A stretch of DNA of 64,000 bases, from assembly GCF_016508585.1 (NCBI RefSeq), contig NZ_JADVOP010000020.1, positions 1-64,000 on the forward strand, in the 5' to 3' direction. Every line of letters begins with the position of its first letter. Position 1 is the stretch's first letter. The DNA is from Acinetobacter baumannii. Its GTDB lineage: Bacteria; Pseudomonadota; Gammaproteobacteria; Pseudomonadales; Moraxellaceae. A program made the position numbers and the translations under genes. The notes under the pieces were generated by a model. The model saw nothing but the letters and a program-made list of their open reading frames with translations. It was not told the origin of the DNA and made no database searches. Of the stretch, positions 1 through 9,820 are shown piece after piece.

Positions 1-36
1 ATTGAATATTTAATTTAAATATTTTTATTGAACAAA

Positions 37-67
37 AAAAAATGGAGTTTTAAACTCCATTTTTTAA
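37..67 (-). terminator. Rho-independent terminator after lptB
   Basis: A ten-base stem (AATGGAGTTT with AAACTCCATT) with a one-base loop is flanked by A and T runs on both sides. It lies 10 bases past the lptB stop and would end the kdsD-kdsC-lptC-lptA-lptB transcript. The symmetry lets it work in both directions. Confidence 0.85.
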
Positions 68-76
68 TAAAAATTA

Positions 77-820
77 TTAAACAGTAAAATCATCACCCAA
101 ATAAACTTGACGTACTGTTTCATTGGCCAATACTTCTTCAGGAGTGCCTTCTGCAATGACTGCTCCCTCACTCACAATGTAGGCATGCTCACAAATTGCC
201 AATGTTTCACGGACGTTGTGATCAGTAATTAAAACTCCAATACCACGGTCCTTTAATTGCCGAATAATATCTTTGATATCACCCACGGAGATTGGATCTA
301 CGCCTGCAAAAGGTTCATCCAGTAACATAAACTTGGGATCTGCTGCCAAAGCTCTTGCGATCTCAGCACGGCGACGTTCACCTCCCGAGACACTCATACC
401 CAATGAATCTTTAATGTGGGTAATTTTAAAATCTTCAAGCAACTCTTTAAGACGTTGTTGTCGTTGCTGTTTATTCAGATCTTTTCTAGTCTCAAGAATT
501 GCCATGATGTTATCAGCGATTGTGAGCTTTCTGAAAATAGAAGCTTCCTGTGGCAAATAACCAATTCCTTTACGTGCACGTTGGTGCATGGCTAAGTCGG
601 AGATATCTTCATTATCTAAATGAATTTCTCCTTTATCCATACGAACCAAACCCACAACCATATAGAAACTTGTTGTTTTACCTGCACCGTTTGGACCCAG
701 TAATCCCACAATTTGTCCACTCTGCATGCTAAAAGAAACATCTTTTACCACCCAGCGTTTACTGTAAACTTTAGCTAAGTGTTTAATACACAGTGTTTGG
801 CTTTGATTCGAAGCTGTCAT
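77..820 (-). CDS. lptB: LPS export ABC transporter ATP-binding protein LptB
   Basis: Cytoplasmic ATPase of the LptB2FGC complex, which extracts lipopolysaccharide (or lipooligosaccharide) from the inner membrane and pushes it across the periplasm. The 247-residue protein has a complete nucleotide-binding domain: Walker A GPNGAGKT at 42-49, ABC signature VSGGERRR at 144-151, Walker B MLLDEP at 165-170 and the switch histidine at 201. The long form of the signature (SGGERRR) and the size fit LptB rather than other ABC ATPases. Its ATG overlaps the lptA stop by one base, so the two are translationally coupled. LptF and LptG are not in this window and are presumably encoded elsewhere. Confidence 0.97.
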   Translation of the reverse strand: MTASNQSQTLCIKHLAKVYSKRWVVKDVSFSMQSGQIVGLLGPNGAGKTTSFYMVVGLVRMDKGEIHLDNEDISDLAMHQRARKGIGYLPQEASIFRKLTIADNIMAILETRKDLNKQQRQQRLKELLEDFKITHIKDSLGMSVSGGERRRAEIARALAADPKFMLLDEPFAGVDPISVGDIKDIIRQLKDRGIGVLITDHNVRETLAICEHAYIVSEGAVIAEGTPEEVLANETVRQVYLGDDFTV

Positions 821-1386
821 TAATCACGTGCTCCAGGGAAAGACTTGGCGCTGTTTGGTGGGATAATAATTTGCACGCGCCCTTTTGATGAACCTGTTGT
901 ATTTGATGAACCTGAAGCTTCAACGTCCCCTTTATTCATACTGTATTTTAAAGTACTGCTTCGAATACTTGCACCATCTTGATATAAATAAGCATTACCT
1001 ATCAGATTGATGATACCTGTTTCAGCATTGTAAACAATTTTCTGCGCTTCACCACGTGCCACACCTTTTGCACTGTCTACCTGTTGTTGAAATTTAGCTG
1101 GACCACCTGTAGCAGTAATGGTGCTGATTTGTTTACTTTTATTCAATTGAGCAACAATTGAAGAAGCTTGAAGCTTCATCGTACCTTGTTCAATAATGAC
1201 GTTACCTGTGTAGGTCGTCACACCTGTCGCTTCACTATAAGTGGCTTTATCCGCAACAAGCGAAATGGGTTGATTGCGGTCTGATGGTAATGCAAATGCC
1301 GTTACTGATAAGCTCAACATACTGATCGTACAGATCGCTTTTCTCAGGAAAGATTGTTTCAGTGAAAAGATCTTAATTAGGTACAT
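820..1386 (-). CDS. lptA: LPS transport periplasmic protein LptA
   Basis: Periplasmic bridge protein whose stacked beta-jellyroll (OstA-like) units carry LPS from LptC to LptD. The ATG at 1386 (188 residues) is preferred over an in-frame ATG at 1413 because GAGGAAAG lies just upstream of 1386 and because it gives a normal signal peptide: basic start, hydrophobic stretch to about residue 33, and cleavage near AFA-LPSD. The mature region holds the repeated beta pattern of the family (for example [11 protein letters not shown] and [13 protein letters not shown]). It overlaps the lptC end by 14 bases and abuts lptB. Confidence 0.93.
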   Translation of the reverse strand: MYLIKIFSLKQSFLRKAICTISMLSLSVTAFALPSDRNQPISLVADKATYSEATGVTTYTGNVIIEQGTMKLQASSIVAQLNKSKQISTITATGGPAKFQQQVDSAKGVARGEAQKIVYNAETGIINLIGNAYLYQDGASIRSSTLKYSMNKGDVEASGSSNTTGSSKGRVQIIIPPNSAKSFPGARD

Positions 1387-1918
1387 ACTTTCCTCGAATA
1401 TTTGCAAATTCATATTGACCTTGGTTTAAATCAGCTTTTAAACCCTGACTAATAAATTGTGCATCAGGTGCATTGACAGTGACTTGGTGAGTCGTTTCAA
1501 ACTGACGAATTTTAGGATACCCGGTTAATTCATCCGTTTGAAATTCCATCATCCCACGTTCACCAAGCTTAGTTGCTTTAACTTGTCCCGATAAAACAAC
1601 CTTTTCATTGTCATTAAATCCCCTTGCTTCTTTGGCAAAAAAAGTTGAGTCAACTTGATTTTGATTAAACATTGAAGCATTGAGATTGCTGAGTTTAGAC
1701 GTTTTTCTTTGTAAATCCTGTTCTAGATGATCAACTTGAGCACGAACATAAAGATTGCCCTTTTCATCGGTTTGAACCAACTGAATACCTTCAGCAGAAT
1801 AGGTCATGCTTTGTGCTGAACTTCCATCCAACTTTTTGCCCTTTCCGCTGTAATAGTAATAGCCACCACTCATTGCCGCAATGACAACAGCAGTCACATA
1901 TAGAACCTTAGTATCCAT
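1373..1918 (-). CDS. lptC: LPS export protein LptC
   Basis: Single-pass inner-membrane protein that receives LPS from LptBFG and hands it to LptA. The 181-residue protein has one N-terminal membrane helix (about residues 5-24), then a periplasmic domain of the YrbK/LptC type with repeated short beta strands. The length is close to the usual 180-200 residues. The identification rests on size, topology and position between kdsC and lptA, the conserved order in gammaproteobacteria; sequence conservation in this family is low. A 39-base gap separates it from kdsC, so co-transcription is likely. Confidence 0.92.
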   Translation of the reverse strand: MDTKVLYVTAVVIAAMSGGYYYYSGKGKKLDGSSAQSMTYSAEGIQLVQTDEKGNLYVRAQVDHLEQDLQRKTSKLSNLNASMFNQNQVDSTFFAKEARGFNDNEKVVLSGQVKATKLGERGMMEFQTDELTGYPKIRQFETTHQVTVNAPDAQFISQGLKADLNQGQYEFANIRGKYVPN

Positions 1919-1957
1919 AAATTATATTCAACATTTGATCAATCTGAATTTAAGCTA

Positions 1958-2497
1958 TTAAAGCGGTATAGCTGTATATTTTTCAAGTAGTTCTTGGTAA
2001 GTGCCTTTAGCCATCAGCAACATATCGCAAACTTCTCGTACCGCTCCACGCCCGCCCATTGCCTGTGTGACTAAGTCTGCTCGACGGCGAACTTCAACGT
2101 GACCATTAGGTACTGTGACTTTCATTCCAGCCAGTGCAAATGCTGAAAGATCTGGCCAATCATCCCCCATATACAAGCAATCTTCAGGTTCTAAATTGAG
2201 TTTTGCACACGCTTCTTTCAGTGCAACCCCTTTATCTTCACGCCCTTGAAAAATCAGATCGACACCAAGGTCAGACATACGCTTTTCAACGATATGACTT
2301 TTACGCCCAGTAATGATAATGACTTTGATCCCAGATTTTTGGACCAGTTTCATACCCAACCCATCACGGATATCAAATGATTTGATTTCGTCTCCAGAAT
2401 TGGTCAATGTCACGAAACCGTCACTTAAAATTCCATCTACATCTAAAACCAATGCTTCAATATGACGCGCTTGTTCTAATAAAACATAGGAAGCCAT
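1958..2497 (-). CDS. kdsC: 3-deoxy-D-manno-octulosonate 8-phosphate phosphatase KdsC
   Basis: HAD-superfamily phosphatase that hydrolyses Kdo-8-phosphate to Kdo plus phosphate, the third step of Kdo synthesis for LPS. The 179-residue protein starts with the HAD motif LDVDGILSDG, where Asp19 is the nucleophile and Asp21 the general acid. Motif II is the Thr in IITGRK near residue 63, and the metal-binding motif GDDWPD is at 111-116. The short, capless form fits KdsC, which works as a tetramer. It starts 3 bases after the kdsD stop, so the two Kdo enzymes are co-translated. Confidence 0.95.
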   Translation of the reverse strand: MASYVLLEQARHIEALVLDVDGILSDGFVTLTNSGDEIKSFDIRDGLGMKLVQKSGIKVIIITGRKSHIVEKRMSDLGVDLIFQGREDKGVALKEACAKLNLEPEDCLYMGDDWPDLSAFALAGMKVTVPNGHVEVRRRADLVTQAMGGRGAVREVCDMLLMAKGTYQELLEKYTAIPL

Positions 2498-2500
2498 TGA

Positions 2501-3493
2501 TTAATTTACTCCAGCTTGAATCAAATCATGCATGCTAATGACACCGATCACTTTATGCATCTCATCGACAACCACAAATTGACTGATTTTCTTTTCATTC
2601 ATTTTTTCTAAAGCTTCCACAGCACGTGCTTCTTTAGAAATTGTTGATGGGTTTTTTATCATGACCTCAGACACAGCCAAATTCACATCAAAACCTTGTT
2701 GTTTATCAATTAAACGACGCAAGTCACCATCTGTAAAAATACCCAGTAAAGTATCATTTTCATCGACAATCGTGGTTAAACCCAAACGTTTATTTGAAAT
2801 TTCATACAATACTTTATTCATTGGCGTATTGGGTAATACTTTGGGTAAATCATTGCCTGTATGCATTAAATGTTTTACATGCAATAACAGACGCTTACCC
2901 AGTGCTCCAGCCGGATGAGACATCGCAAAATCATCGGCAGTGAATCCGCGTGCATCTAACAAGGCAACTGCCAAAGCATCACCTAGTGCCAATGTCGCAG
3001 TTGTACTTGAAGTCGGAGCTAAACCCAATGGACAAGCTTCTTTAATATTTCCCAGTGTTAGAGCCACATCGGCATTTTGTGGCATCGGACCTTTATCATC
3101 ACCGCTAATGGTGATTAATGGAACACCTAAATATTTAATCAAAGGCATCAGCATCATAATTTCGTCACTCTTTCCCGAGTTTGAAATTGCAATAAGCACA
3201 TCTCCTTTGACCAACATCCCCAAATCACCATGCCCTGCTTCACCAGGATGCATAAAAAATGAAGGGGTTCCTGTAGAAGCAAAGGTTGCTGCCATTTTCC
3301 GTCCGATATGACCAGATTTTCCCATTCCTGTTATCACCAGACGACCTTGGCATTGCAAAATGATTTCGCAGGCACGCGTAAATCGCGCATCGATTTGAGC
3401 CGCTAAAATCTTTAGTGCATGTTCTTCAATGCGCAAGGTTTCAAGTGCAACCTTTTGAAAATCAACAGGATTTGATTTATTTTCAGAATTCAA
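2501..3493 (-). CDS. kdsD: arabinose-5-phosphate isomerase KdsD
   Basis: Converts ribulose 5-phosphate to arabinose 5-phosphate, the first committed step to Kdo. The 330-residue protein has an N-terminal SIS sugar-isomerase domain (about 40-180; motifs GMGKSGHIGRK and ISNSGKSDE) followed by two CBS domains (about 210-265 and 275-328), the standard KdsD/KpsF architecture. It is the first gene of the leftward kdsD-kdsC-lptC-lptA-lptB operon, so its promoter should lie in the 196-base divergent gap shared with cysS. Confidence 0.95.
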   Translation of the reverse strand: MNSENKSNPVDFQKVALETLRIEEHALKILAAQIDARFTRACEIILQCQGRLVITGMGKSGHIGRKMAATFASTGTPSFFMHPGEAGHGDLGMLVKGDVLIAISNSGKSDEIMMLMPLIKYLGVPLITISGDDKGPMPQNADVALTLGNIKEACPLGLAPTSSTTATLALGDALAVALLDARGFTADDFAMSHPAGALGKRLLLHVKHLMHTGNDLPKVLPNTPMNKVLYEISNKRLGLTTIVDENDTLLGIFTDGDLRRLIDKQQGFDVNLAVSEVMIKNPSTISKEARAVEALEKMNEKKISQFVVVDEMHKVIGVISMHDLIQAGVN

Positions 3494-3689
3494 AATGGAC
3501 TTACCTTAACTCTAAAAGAGTTTTGAATATCAAACGGAATATTTTTGCTATTTTAGCATAGCAATACAATAGCCTGCTTTCCTAAATGTATAAATTTCAT
3601 TTTCTTAGAAAATTAACGTATAAATCTTTATGAAATATGGAGCTTAGGTTAAGATAAATCACCCTTTTGTTGAAACATTTAGAAAACCT

Positions 3690-5111
3690 ATGCAACCATT
3701 TGTTCTTTACAACTCTGAGCAACGTAAAAAAGTTGAATTTGTTCCCCGTAAAGAAGGACATATCGACATGTATGTGTGCGGTATGACAGTTTATGATTAC
3801 TGTCATATTGGACATGCTCGAGTGATGGTTGCTTTTGACTACATCATTCGTTTTCTACGCAGTCAGGGCTGGAATGTAAAATATGTTCGAAACATTACGG
3901 ATATTGATGACAAAATCATTGCACGTGCCAATGAGAACGGTGAAAGCATTACAGCACTTACGGATCGCTTTATTCAAGCCATGAATGAAGATGCAGAAAA
4001 TCTGGGATGCCTACACCCCGATGAAGCACCTCGTGCCACCGACTATATTGACCAGATGCAAAATATGATTGGTCATTTAGTCAATAAAGGTGCTGCTTAT
4101 CCAGCTGCAAATGGCGATGTATATTTTGAAGTGGAAAAATTTACCAAGTACGGTCGCCTCTCCGGACGCAAACTTGATGATATGCAAGCTGGTGCTTCTG
4201 AGCGTGTCGATGTAGGCGTTGAGAAAAAGCATCCTTTTGATTTTGTGCTTTGGAAACATGCCAAAGCCAATGAACCTTCTTGGACTTCACCATGGGGCAA
4301 TGGACGTCCGGGTTGGCACATTGAATGTTCCGCAATGTCGACTTGCTGCTTGGGCAATCACTTCGACATTCATGGCGGTGGTTCAGATCTTTTATTTCCA
4401 CATCATGAAAATGAAATTGCCCAATCAGAAGCTGCTACCGATGAACAATATGTAAATTACTGGATGCATGTGGGTTTTATCAATGTAGATGGTGAGAAAA
4501 TGTCTAAATCACTAGGCAACTTCTTTACGATTCGTGATGTGATGGAGAAATTCCATCCAGAAGTGATTCGCTATTTCATTGTTTCTTCACACTATCGCAG
4601 TCCTGTAAACTTTTCAGACTTTGCATTAAAAGAAGCAAAAACAACCCTGTCACGCTTCTATCATGCATTTAAAGCATATCAGCAGGTTTATGGTGATCTA
4701 TCTACAGATTTACTTGATGAAACCTTGGTAGAACGCTTTAATGTCGCGATGCGCGATGATTTCAATACATCAGAAGCAATTGCTGTACTGTTTGAAATCA
4801 TTAAAGAACTGAATCGTGCTGTCAAAGAAGAAAATGCAGAGCAAGCAACGCTTTATTATTCTACTTTACGCCATCTAACCAACATTCTCGGTTTAGTTCA
4901 GTACAATGTCGACGAGTTTTTGAAGTCAGATATTGGACAAGACGCATTAGGTTTAACTGAAGCTGACATTGAAGATTTGATCCAACAGCGTGTAGATGCC
5001 AAGAAAAATAAGGACTTTGCGCGTGCTGATGAAATTCGCCAGTCTTTACTCGCTCAAGGAGTGGTACTTGAAGATACGCGTCAAGGTACAATTTGGCGTC
5101 GTGCTGATTAA
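3690..5111 (+). CDS. cysS: cysteinyl-tRNA synthetase
   Basis: Charges tRNA-Cys with cysteine in the cytoplasm. This 473-residue class I synthetase shows the HIGH motif at 39-42 (CHIGHAR), the KMSKS motif at 270-274, the zinc ligand Cys30 and the GWHIECSAM segment that supplies further zinc ligands. Length is typical (E. coli 461). It is divergent from the kds-lpt operon and appears to be a single-gene unit ended by the hairpin at 5137-5166. A shadow frame starting at 3815 on the other strand is not supported. Confidence 0.98.
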   Translation: MQPFVLYNSEQRKKVEFVPRKEGHIDMYVCGMTVYDYCHIGHARVMVAFDYIIRFLRSQGWNVKYVRNITDIDDKIIARANENGESITALTDRFIQAMNEDAENLGCLHPDEAPRATDYIDQMQNMIGHLVNKGAAYPAANGDVYFEVEKFTKYGRLSGRKLDDMQAGASERVDVGVEKKHPFDFVLWKHAKANEPSWTSPWGNGRPGWHIECSAMSTCCLGNHFDIHGGGSDLLFPHHENEIAQSEAATDEQYVNYWMHVGFINVDGEKMSKSLGNFFTIRDVMEKFHPEVIRYFIVSSHYRSPVNFSDFALKEAKTTLSRFYHAFKAYQQVYGDLSTDLLDETLVERFNVAMRDDFNTSEAIAVLFEIIKELNRAVKEENAEQATLYYSTLRHLTNILGLVQYNVDEFLKSDIGQDALGLTEADIEDLIQQRVDAKKNKDFARADEIRQSLLAQGVVLEDTRQGTIWRRAD

Positions 5112-5136
5112 TTCAGCAAGGTATCATTTCTTCTAT

Positions 5137-5166
5137 AAAAAACCTGATCAGTGATCAGGTTTTTTT
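5137..5166. terminator. bidirectional terminator between cysS and the CoA-transferase gene
   Basis: AACCTGATCA and TGATCAGGTT form a ten-base stem around a single G, with A and T runs on the two sides. It lies between two convergent genes, so it can serve both cysS (rightward) and the CoA-transferase operon (leftward). Confidence 0.9.
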
Positions 5167-5177
5167 GTTTTGATTTT

Positions 5178-6677
5178 TTAAGCAGATTTCATCGTGCCTG
5201 TTTCTTCAAACTGTGCATGCCAAGACAAAGCCTCAGCTAAAAGATGTGGTGTTTGTCCACCCAATACACATGCCCGCTCAAAATAATCCATTAATTCAGT
5301 CCGGTAGGATGGATGTGCACAGCATTGTATAATTTTAAGGGCACGTTCCCGTGGTGCCAAGCCTCTTAAATCGGCCAGTCCCTGTTCTGTCACTAAAACA
5401 TCAATATCGTGTTCTGCGTGATCACAATGGCTGACCATAGGAACAACCGAAGAAATTGTACCCTCTCTGGCAATCGATTTGGTCACAAAAATAGCCAGAT
5501 GCGCATGGCGAGTAAAGTCCCCTGATCCTCCAATACCGTTCATCATTCTGCTACCAGCCACATGTGTTGAATTTACATTTCCATAAATATCAAACTCTAG
5601 TGCAGTATTGATTGCAATAATTCCTAAACGTCGAATGATTTCAGGATGATTCGATAATTCCTGTGGGCGCAACACAATTTTATCTTTATAGTGCTTAAAA
5701 TTAGTCATCACATGTTTGGCGCATTCATCAGACAAGGTCATTGAACAACCCGAAGCAAACTTCATTTTGCCAGAGTCAATCAATTCAAATGTACAATCCT
5801 GCAACACTTCTGAGTACATTTCTAAATCATGAAAGTTTGAATGCGCAAAACCTGCAAAAACAGCATTTGCAATTGAACCAACACCAGACTGCAATGGACC
5901 TAAGTTTTCAGGTAAACGTCCGAGCGCTACTTCATTTTCAAAAAAGCGTATCAAGTGCTGTGCAATGGCAAGTGTTTCATCGTCTGCTTGATCCATTTTA
6001 AATGAGGTATCTGGAATATCATTGAAAACAATCGCCGAAATTTTATCAGGATCAAGATGAATACCCAATGTTCCAATACGATCACTCACCTGCGTAAGAG
6101 GGATAGGATCGCGATAAGGTCGCTTCTTGGGAAGATAAATATCGTGTGCTCCTTCAAGTATCGGATGAATAGTTCTGTCAATTTCAACAATAACCTGATC
6201 TGCCATTTCAACAAAATTTGCAGCATTTCCACATGAACCCGTCGGAATGATTTGTCCGTCCTCTGTAATCGCAGTGGCTGCAATAATCGCGACATGGGGT
6301 TTTGCTAAATTATGATGGCGAATATTATCTGCAACTTCAGAGAGATGTTGATCAATATACATGACCTCGCCGGCATTAATCGCTTTGCGCAAAACAGGAT
6401 CAGCTTGATACGGGTAACGGCGCGCCAAAGCATGTGCCTCGGTTAGGCGACCATCTATACGATTCCCTAAACTTGCACCAGACGCTAAAGTAATTTTCAA
6501 AGGGTGCAGTTTTGCATAATCTGCCAATGCCAAAGGTACTGCTTTAGCCTCGCCTGCGCCCCCAAAACCACTCACACCGACCACTGAACCATCTTTGATT
6601 AAAGTTACAGCCTGTTCAGCAGACATTATTTTACTGTGCAAGCTATTTAAGCGTACACGTTCCAAACCGTTAATCAT
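5178..6677 (-). CDS. acetyl-CoA hydrolase/transferase family protein (succinyl-CoA:acetate CoA-transferase type)
   Basis: Class I CoA-transferase of the AarC/Cat1/Ach1 family, which moves CoA between carboxylic acids such as succinate, acetate and propionate. The 499-residue length and motifs fit: the glycine-rich N-terminal VVGVSGFGGAGEAKAVP, the QSGVGSIANAV segment, and the Glu in MYSEVLQD (Glu290), which aligns with the catalytic glutamate of AarC. GSGDFTRHA and GLADLRGLAPRER near the C-terminus are also family features. It is the last gene of a leftward three-gene run with thiolase and acyl-CoA dehydrogenase. The acid it uses cannot be read from the sequence. It may recover CoA from short acyl-CoAs made by its neighbours. 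Confidence 0.88.
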   Translation of the reverse strand: MINGLERVRLNSLHSKIMSAEQAVTLIKDGSVVGVSGFGGAGEAKAVPLALADYAKLHPLKITLASGASLGNRIDGRLTEAHALARRYPYQADPVLRKAINAGEVMYIDQHLSEVADNIRHHNLAKPHVAIIAATAITEDGQIIPTGSCGNAANFVEMADQVIVEIDRTIHPILEGAHDIYLPKKRPYRDPIPLTQVSDRIGTLGIHLDPDKISAIVFNDIPDTSFKMDQADDETLAIAQHLIRFFENEVALGRLPENLGPLQSGVGSIANAVFAGFAHSNFHDLEMYSEVLQDCTFELIDSGKMKFASGCSMTLSDECAKHVMTNFKHYKDKIVLRPQELSNHPEIIRRLGIIAINTALEFDIYGNVNSTHVAGSRMMNGIGGSGDFTRHAHLAIFVTKSIAREGTISSVVPMVSHCDHAEHDIDVLVTEQGLADLRGLAPRERALKIIQCCAHPSYRTELMDYFERACVLGGQTPHLLAEALSWHAQFEETGTMKSA

Positions 6678-6720
6678 TTTAAAAATCTCAAAAAATAAAA
6701 ATAAAGCATGAAAGCGCCCG

Positions 6721-6742
6721 CCACCCCTGCGAACAGGGATGG
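6721..6742 (-). other. intercistronic hairpin between thiolase and CoA-transferase genes
   Basis: CCACCCCTG and CAGGGATGG pair around a CGAA loop with one internal mismatch. It is GC-rich in an AT-rich setting. No T run follows on the leftward transcript, so it is more likely an RNA-stability or processing hairpin than a full terminator. Confidence 0.45.
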
Positions 6743-6780
6743 AGGAAATCTGGAGTTATTCGTTTATGAAGGAGAAAGGA

Positions 6781-7950
6781 TTAAACTAATTCAATGGCAA
6801 TCGCTGTTGCTTCGCCACCGCCAATGCATAGGGCTGCGATACCTTTTGTACCCCCTGTACGTCTCAAAGCATGAATAAGTGTCACAATAATACGTGAACC
6901 CGAAGAGCCCAGCGGATGACCCAATGCACAAGCACCGCCATGAATATTGACTTTATTTACATCCAGTTGGAAAGCATCTATCGCCAACATGGCAACCATT
7001 GCAAAAGCTTCATTAATTTCCCATAAATCAACATCTTCTGCCTTCCAGCCTGTTTTCTTCAATACTTTTTCAATTGCACCTACGGGTGCAATCGTAAATT
7101 CAGAAGGATGCTGAGAATGTGTCGCATATGCGGATATTTGTGCCAACGGCTTTAAACCACGCTGCTTGGCTTCCTCATTTGAAGTGATCACCAATGCCGA
7201 AGCACCATCGGAAATTGAACTTGAGTTTGCGGCGGTAATGGTACCGTCTTTTTTAAATGCTGGACGTAAAGTCGGAATTTTATCGGCTTTTGCATTCAAT
7301 GGTTGCTCATCCTGCTCAACCACAACCTCGCCTTTGCGAGATGATACTGTAACGGGAACAATTTCAGCTTTAAAATAACCGTTGCTGATCGCCGCTACCG
7401 CTTTATTTAAAGAACCAATCGCATAAGCATCTTGCTGTTCACGAGTATAGCCCTTGCGATCTGCCATTTCTTGCGCAAGAATCCCCATGGATAATCCTGT
7501 TTCAGCATCTTCCAAGCCTTCCTGAAACATATGATCAATGACCTTACCATGCCCCATTCGATAACCAGAACGTGCCTTTTCCAGTAAGTATGGCGCATTT
7601 GTCATAGACTCCATACCACCCGCAACAACGATATTCGACGAACCTGCCTTGATTGCATCACACGCCTGCATGACTGCTTTCATGCCTGAACCACAAATTT
7701 TATTGATCGTGGTTGCACCGGTTGAGTCTGGCAAGCCCGCCTGACGCATGGCTTGACGTGCTGGACCTTGTTTTAGCCCAGCAGGAAGTACACAACCATA
7801 AATCACTTCATCAATATCATTCGGCTGCAAACCTGCACGGGCAACCGCTTCTTTGATGACGACCGCGCCTAAATCTGGGGCGGCACAGGCTGATAAAGCA
7901 CCTTGAAATCCACCCATTGCTGTACGTACTGCCTCTACAATTACAATCAT
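6781..7950 (-). CDS. thiolase family protein (acetyl-CoA C-acetyltransferase)
   Basis: Condenses or cleaves acyl-CoA with acetyl-CoA; degradative (beta-oxidation) or biosynthetic (acetoacetyl-CoA) use is possible. The 389-residue protein has all thiolase signatures: the acyl-accepting Cys86 in NKICGSGMK, the INEAFA motif, the GGACALGHPLGSSG histidine motif and the C-terminal catalytic cysteine in LCIGGGEA. Length and motifs are closest to the PhaA/AtoB tetrameric type. It lies between the CoA-transferase and the acyl-CoA dehydrogenase on the same strand with gaps of 88 and 103 bases, each carrying a hairpin. An atoB-like role is an inference, so no gene symbol is given. Confidence 0.92.
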   Translation of the reverse strand: MIVIVEAVRTAMGGFQGALSACAAPDLGAVVIKEAVARAGLQPNDIDEVIYGCVLPAGLKQGPARQAMRQAGLPDSTGATTINKICGSGMKAVMQACDAIKAGSSNIVVAGGMESMTNAPYLLEKARSGYRMGHGKVIDHMFQEGLEDAETGLSMGILAQEMADRKGYTREQQDAYAIGSLNKAVAAISNGYFKAEIVPVTVSSRKGEVVVEQDEQPLNAKADKIPTLRPAFKKDGTITAANSSSISDGASALVITSNEEAKQRGLKPLAQISAYATHSQHPSEFTIAPVGAIEKVLKKTGWKAEDVDLWEINEAFAMVAMLAIDAFQLDVNKVNIHGGACALGHPLGSSGSRIIVTLIHALRRTGGTKGIAALCIGGGEATAIAIELV

Positions 7951-7986
7951 TTTTATCTCCCTATCTATTGATTTAAATCTTGTTTT

Positions 7987-8018
7987 AAACCATAAGGAAG
8001 TGAACTCGCTTATGGTTT
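7987..8018 (-). other. intercistronic hairpin between acyl-CoA dehydrogenase and thiolase genes
   Basis: A perfect ten-base stem (AAACCATAAG with CTTATGGTTT) surrounds a twelve-base loop in the gap between two same-strand genes. On the leftward transcript no long T run follows. It may cause partial termination or protect the 3' end of the upstream cistron. Confidence 0.5.
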
Positions 8019-8038
8019 CCCGTTGCCAACCTCAGGTT

Positions 8039-9820
8039 TTAAGCCTGTGCTGTAAAATAATCTTCAGGCAATTGCATAATCAGATCAGCACCCGCTTGAA
8101 TACGCTGTATTCTTGCCGCTAAATCTGGAAGCACTTTAGCAACATAATACTGTGCCAAGACCAATTTGTTTTGATAAAATGTATCCGATTTACTCTGAGC
8201 CGCTTGAGCAATTCGTGCAAACATATAAGTAAAGCTCAACAACCCGACCACATGTAAATAGTCTACGGCAACTGCACTTGGAAAATCTGGACTCGCTTTT
8301 GCCTGTTCAATAATCATTTTTGTGATTTCATCGACCTCAACACAGACATCCAATGTGGCAGCCTTGATTGACATTGAATCCTGCATAGTGTTGGCAAATT
8401 CGCGTATTTCTGTCAGATAGTCTGCGATAAACGCACCATTAGATTTAATTGTTTTTCGTCCAATTAGATCGAGTGCTTGAATACCATTGGTTCCTTCATA
8501 AATTTGGGAAATTCGCAAATCACGAATACATTGTTCCATTCCCCATTCACGAATATAACCATGTCCACCAAAACACATTTGTGCCTCAAGTGCTGAATCC
8601 AGTGCCTTATCCGTCAGATAGGCTTTTGCAATAGGAGTTAACAATGCAACACGTTCGTTGGCTTTTCTTACACATTCAACATCTGTTGAGAATTTGGTAA
8701 TATCAAGTTGTTGTCCAACATATACGGCAAATGCACGCGATGCTTCATTATTGGCACGTGAGTTTAGCAACATACGGCGCACATCCGCATGAACGAGAAT
8801 AGAATCGGCAGGTTTATCTGGTGATTGTTGACCCGTTGCTGAACGACCCTGTAAGCGATCTGAGGCATATTCCGCTGCATTTTGATAAGCAAACTCTGAC
8901 GCACCTATTCCCTGGATCCCCATAGAAAGCCGTTCATAATTCATCATAATGAACATGGCTGCTAAACCTTCATTCTCTTTACCTACTAGATATCCTTGAG
9001 CAGCATCGAAATTCATGACACACGTTGCTGAGCCTTTAATTCCCATTTTGTGTTCAATGGAACCTGCACTCACTGTATTGCGCTTACCCAATGAACCATC
9101 TTGATTGATAAGAATTTTTGGTACGATAAATAAAGAAATGCCGCGAGACCCTGCCGGTGCATTCGGGGTTTTGGCCAATACAAGATGTATAATATTCTCA
9201 CTGAGATCGTGCTCTCCACTGGTGATAAATATTTTTGTTCCTGAAATATTGTATGAACCATCGCTGTTTGGTACTGCTTTTGTTTTGATCATACCTAAAT
9301 CAGTACCTGCATGGGGTTCTGTCAGACACATGGTTCCAGACCATTCCCCCGTATAGAATTTCGGTAAGTATGTGGCCTTTTGTTCTTCTGATGCCGCTTG
9401 ATCAATTGCCATACCGGCACCCACAGTCAGCAATGGATACAGCATAAATGAGGGATTGCAACTCCAAATCATCTCATCTGCAAGAACGGTCAGCATTTTT
9501 GGCATACCTTGACCGCCCCATGCTTCATTGGCGCCCAAACCAATCCAACCGCCTTGGGCAAACTGTTGAAAAGCTTTTTTAAAACCACGTGGTGTTTTGA
9601 CTTCGCCTTGGTTAAATTCAGCACCACCTTCTTCATCTGCACTACGATTTAAATCCAAAATGACATTTTTAGAAAATTTTGCCATTTCTTGCAAGATTGC
9701 ATTGGCGGTCGCCATATCCAGATGCGCTAGATTTTGGTTTTCTTGCCAGAATGTTTCAGCCTTAAAGACATCTTGAAGAATAAACTGCATATCTTTAAGT
9801 GGTGCATTGTAAATGGGCAT
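8039..9820 (-). CDS. acyl-CoA dehydrogenase, long form with C-terminal extension (DmdC/FadE-like)
   Basis: FAD enzyme that introduces the trans-2 double bond into an acyl-CoA and passes electrons to ETF. At 593 residues it belongs to the roughly 600-residue subgroup that includes 3-methylmercaptopropionyl-CoA dehydrogenase (DmdC) and several Pseudomonas and Acinetobacter fatty acyl-CoA dehydrogenases. Visible motifs are MCLTEPHAGTDLG in the flavin-binding part, GTKIFITSGEHDL in the middle beta domain, and IYEGTNGIQ, where Glu442 is the probable catalytic base. A C-terminal helical extension follows. It is the first gene of the leftward operon with thiolase and CoA-transferase and is divergent from a TetR gene. 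DmdC activity is not implied; substrate length is unknown. Confidence 0.9.
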   Translation of the reverse strand: MPIYNAPLKDMQFILQDVFKAETFWQENQNLAHLDMATANAILQEMAKFSKNVILDLNRSADEEGGAEFNQGEVKTPRGFKKAFQQFAQGGWIGLGANEAWGGQGMPKMLTVLADEMIWSCNPSFMLYPLLTVGAGMAIDQAASEEQKATYLPKFYTGEWSGTMCLTEPHAGTDLGMIKTKAVPNSDGSYNISGTKIFITSGEHDLSENIIHLVLAKTPNAPAGSRGISLFIVPKILINQDGSLGKRNTVSAGSIEHKMGIKGSATCVMNFDAAQGYLVGKENEGLAAMFIMMNYERLSMGIQGIGASEFAYQNAAEYASDRLQGRSATGQQSPDKPADSILVHADVRRMLLNSRANNEASRAFAVYVGQQLDITKFSTDVECVRKANERVALLTPIAKAYLTDKALDSALEAQMCFGGHGYIREWGMEQCIRDLRISQIYEGTNGIQALDLIGRKTIKSNGAFIADYLTEIREFANTMQDSMSIKAATLDVCVEVDEITKMIIEQAKASPDFPSAVAVDYLHVVGLLSFTYMFARIAQAAQSKSDTFYQNKLVLAQYYVAKVLPDLAARIQRIQAGADLIMQLPEDYFTAQA

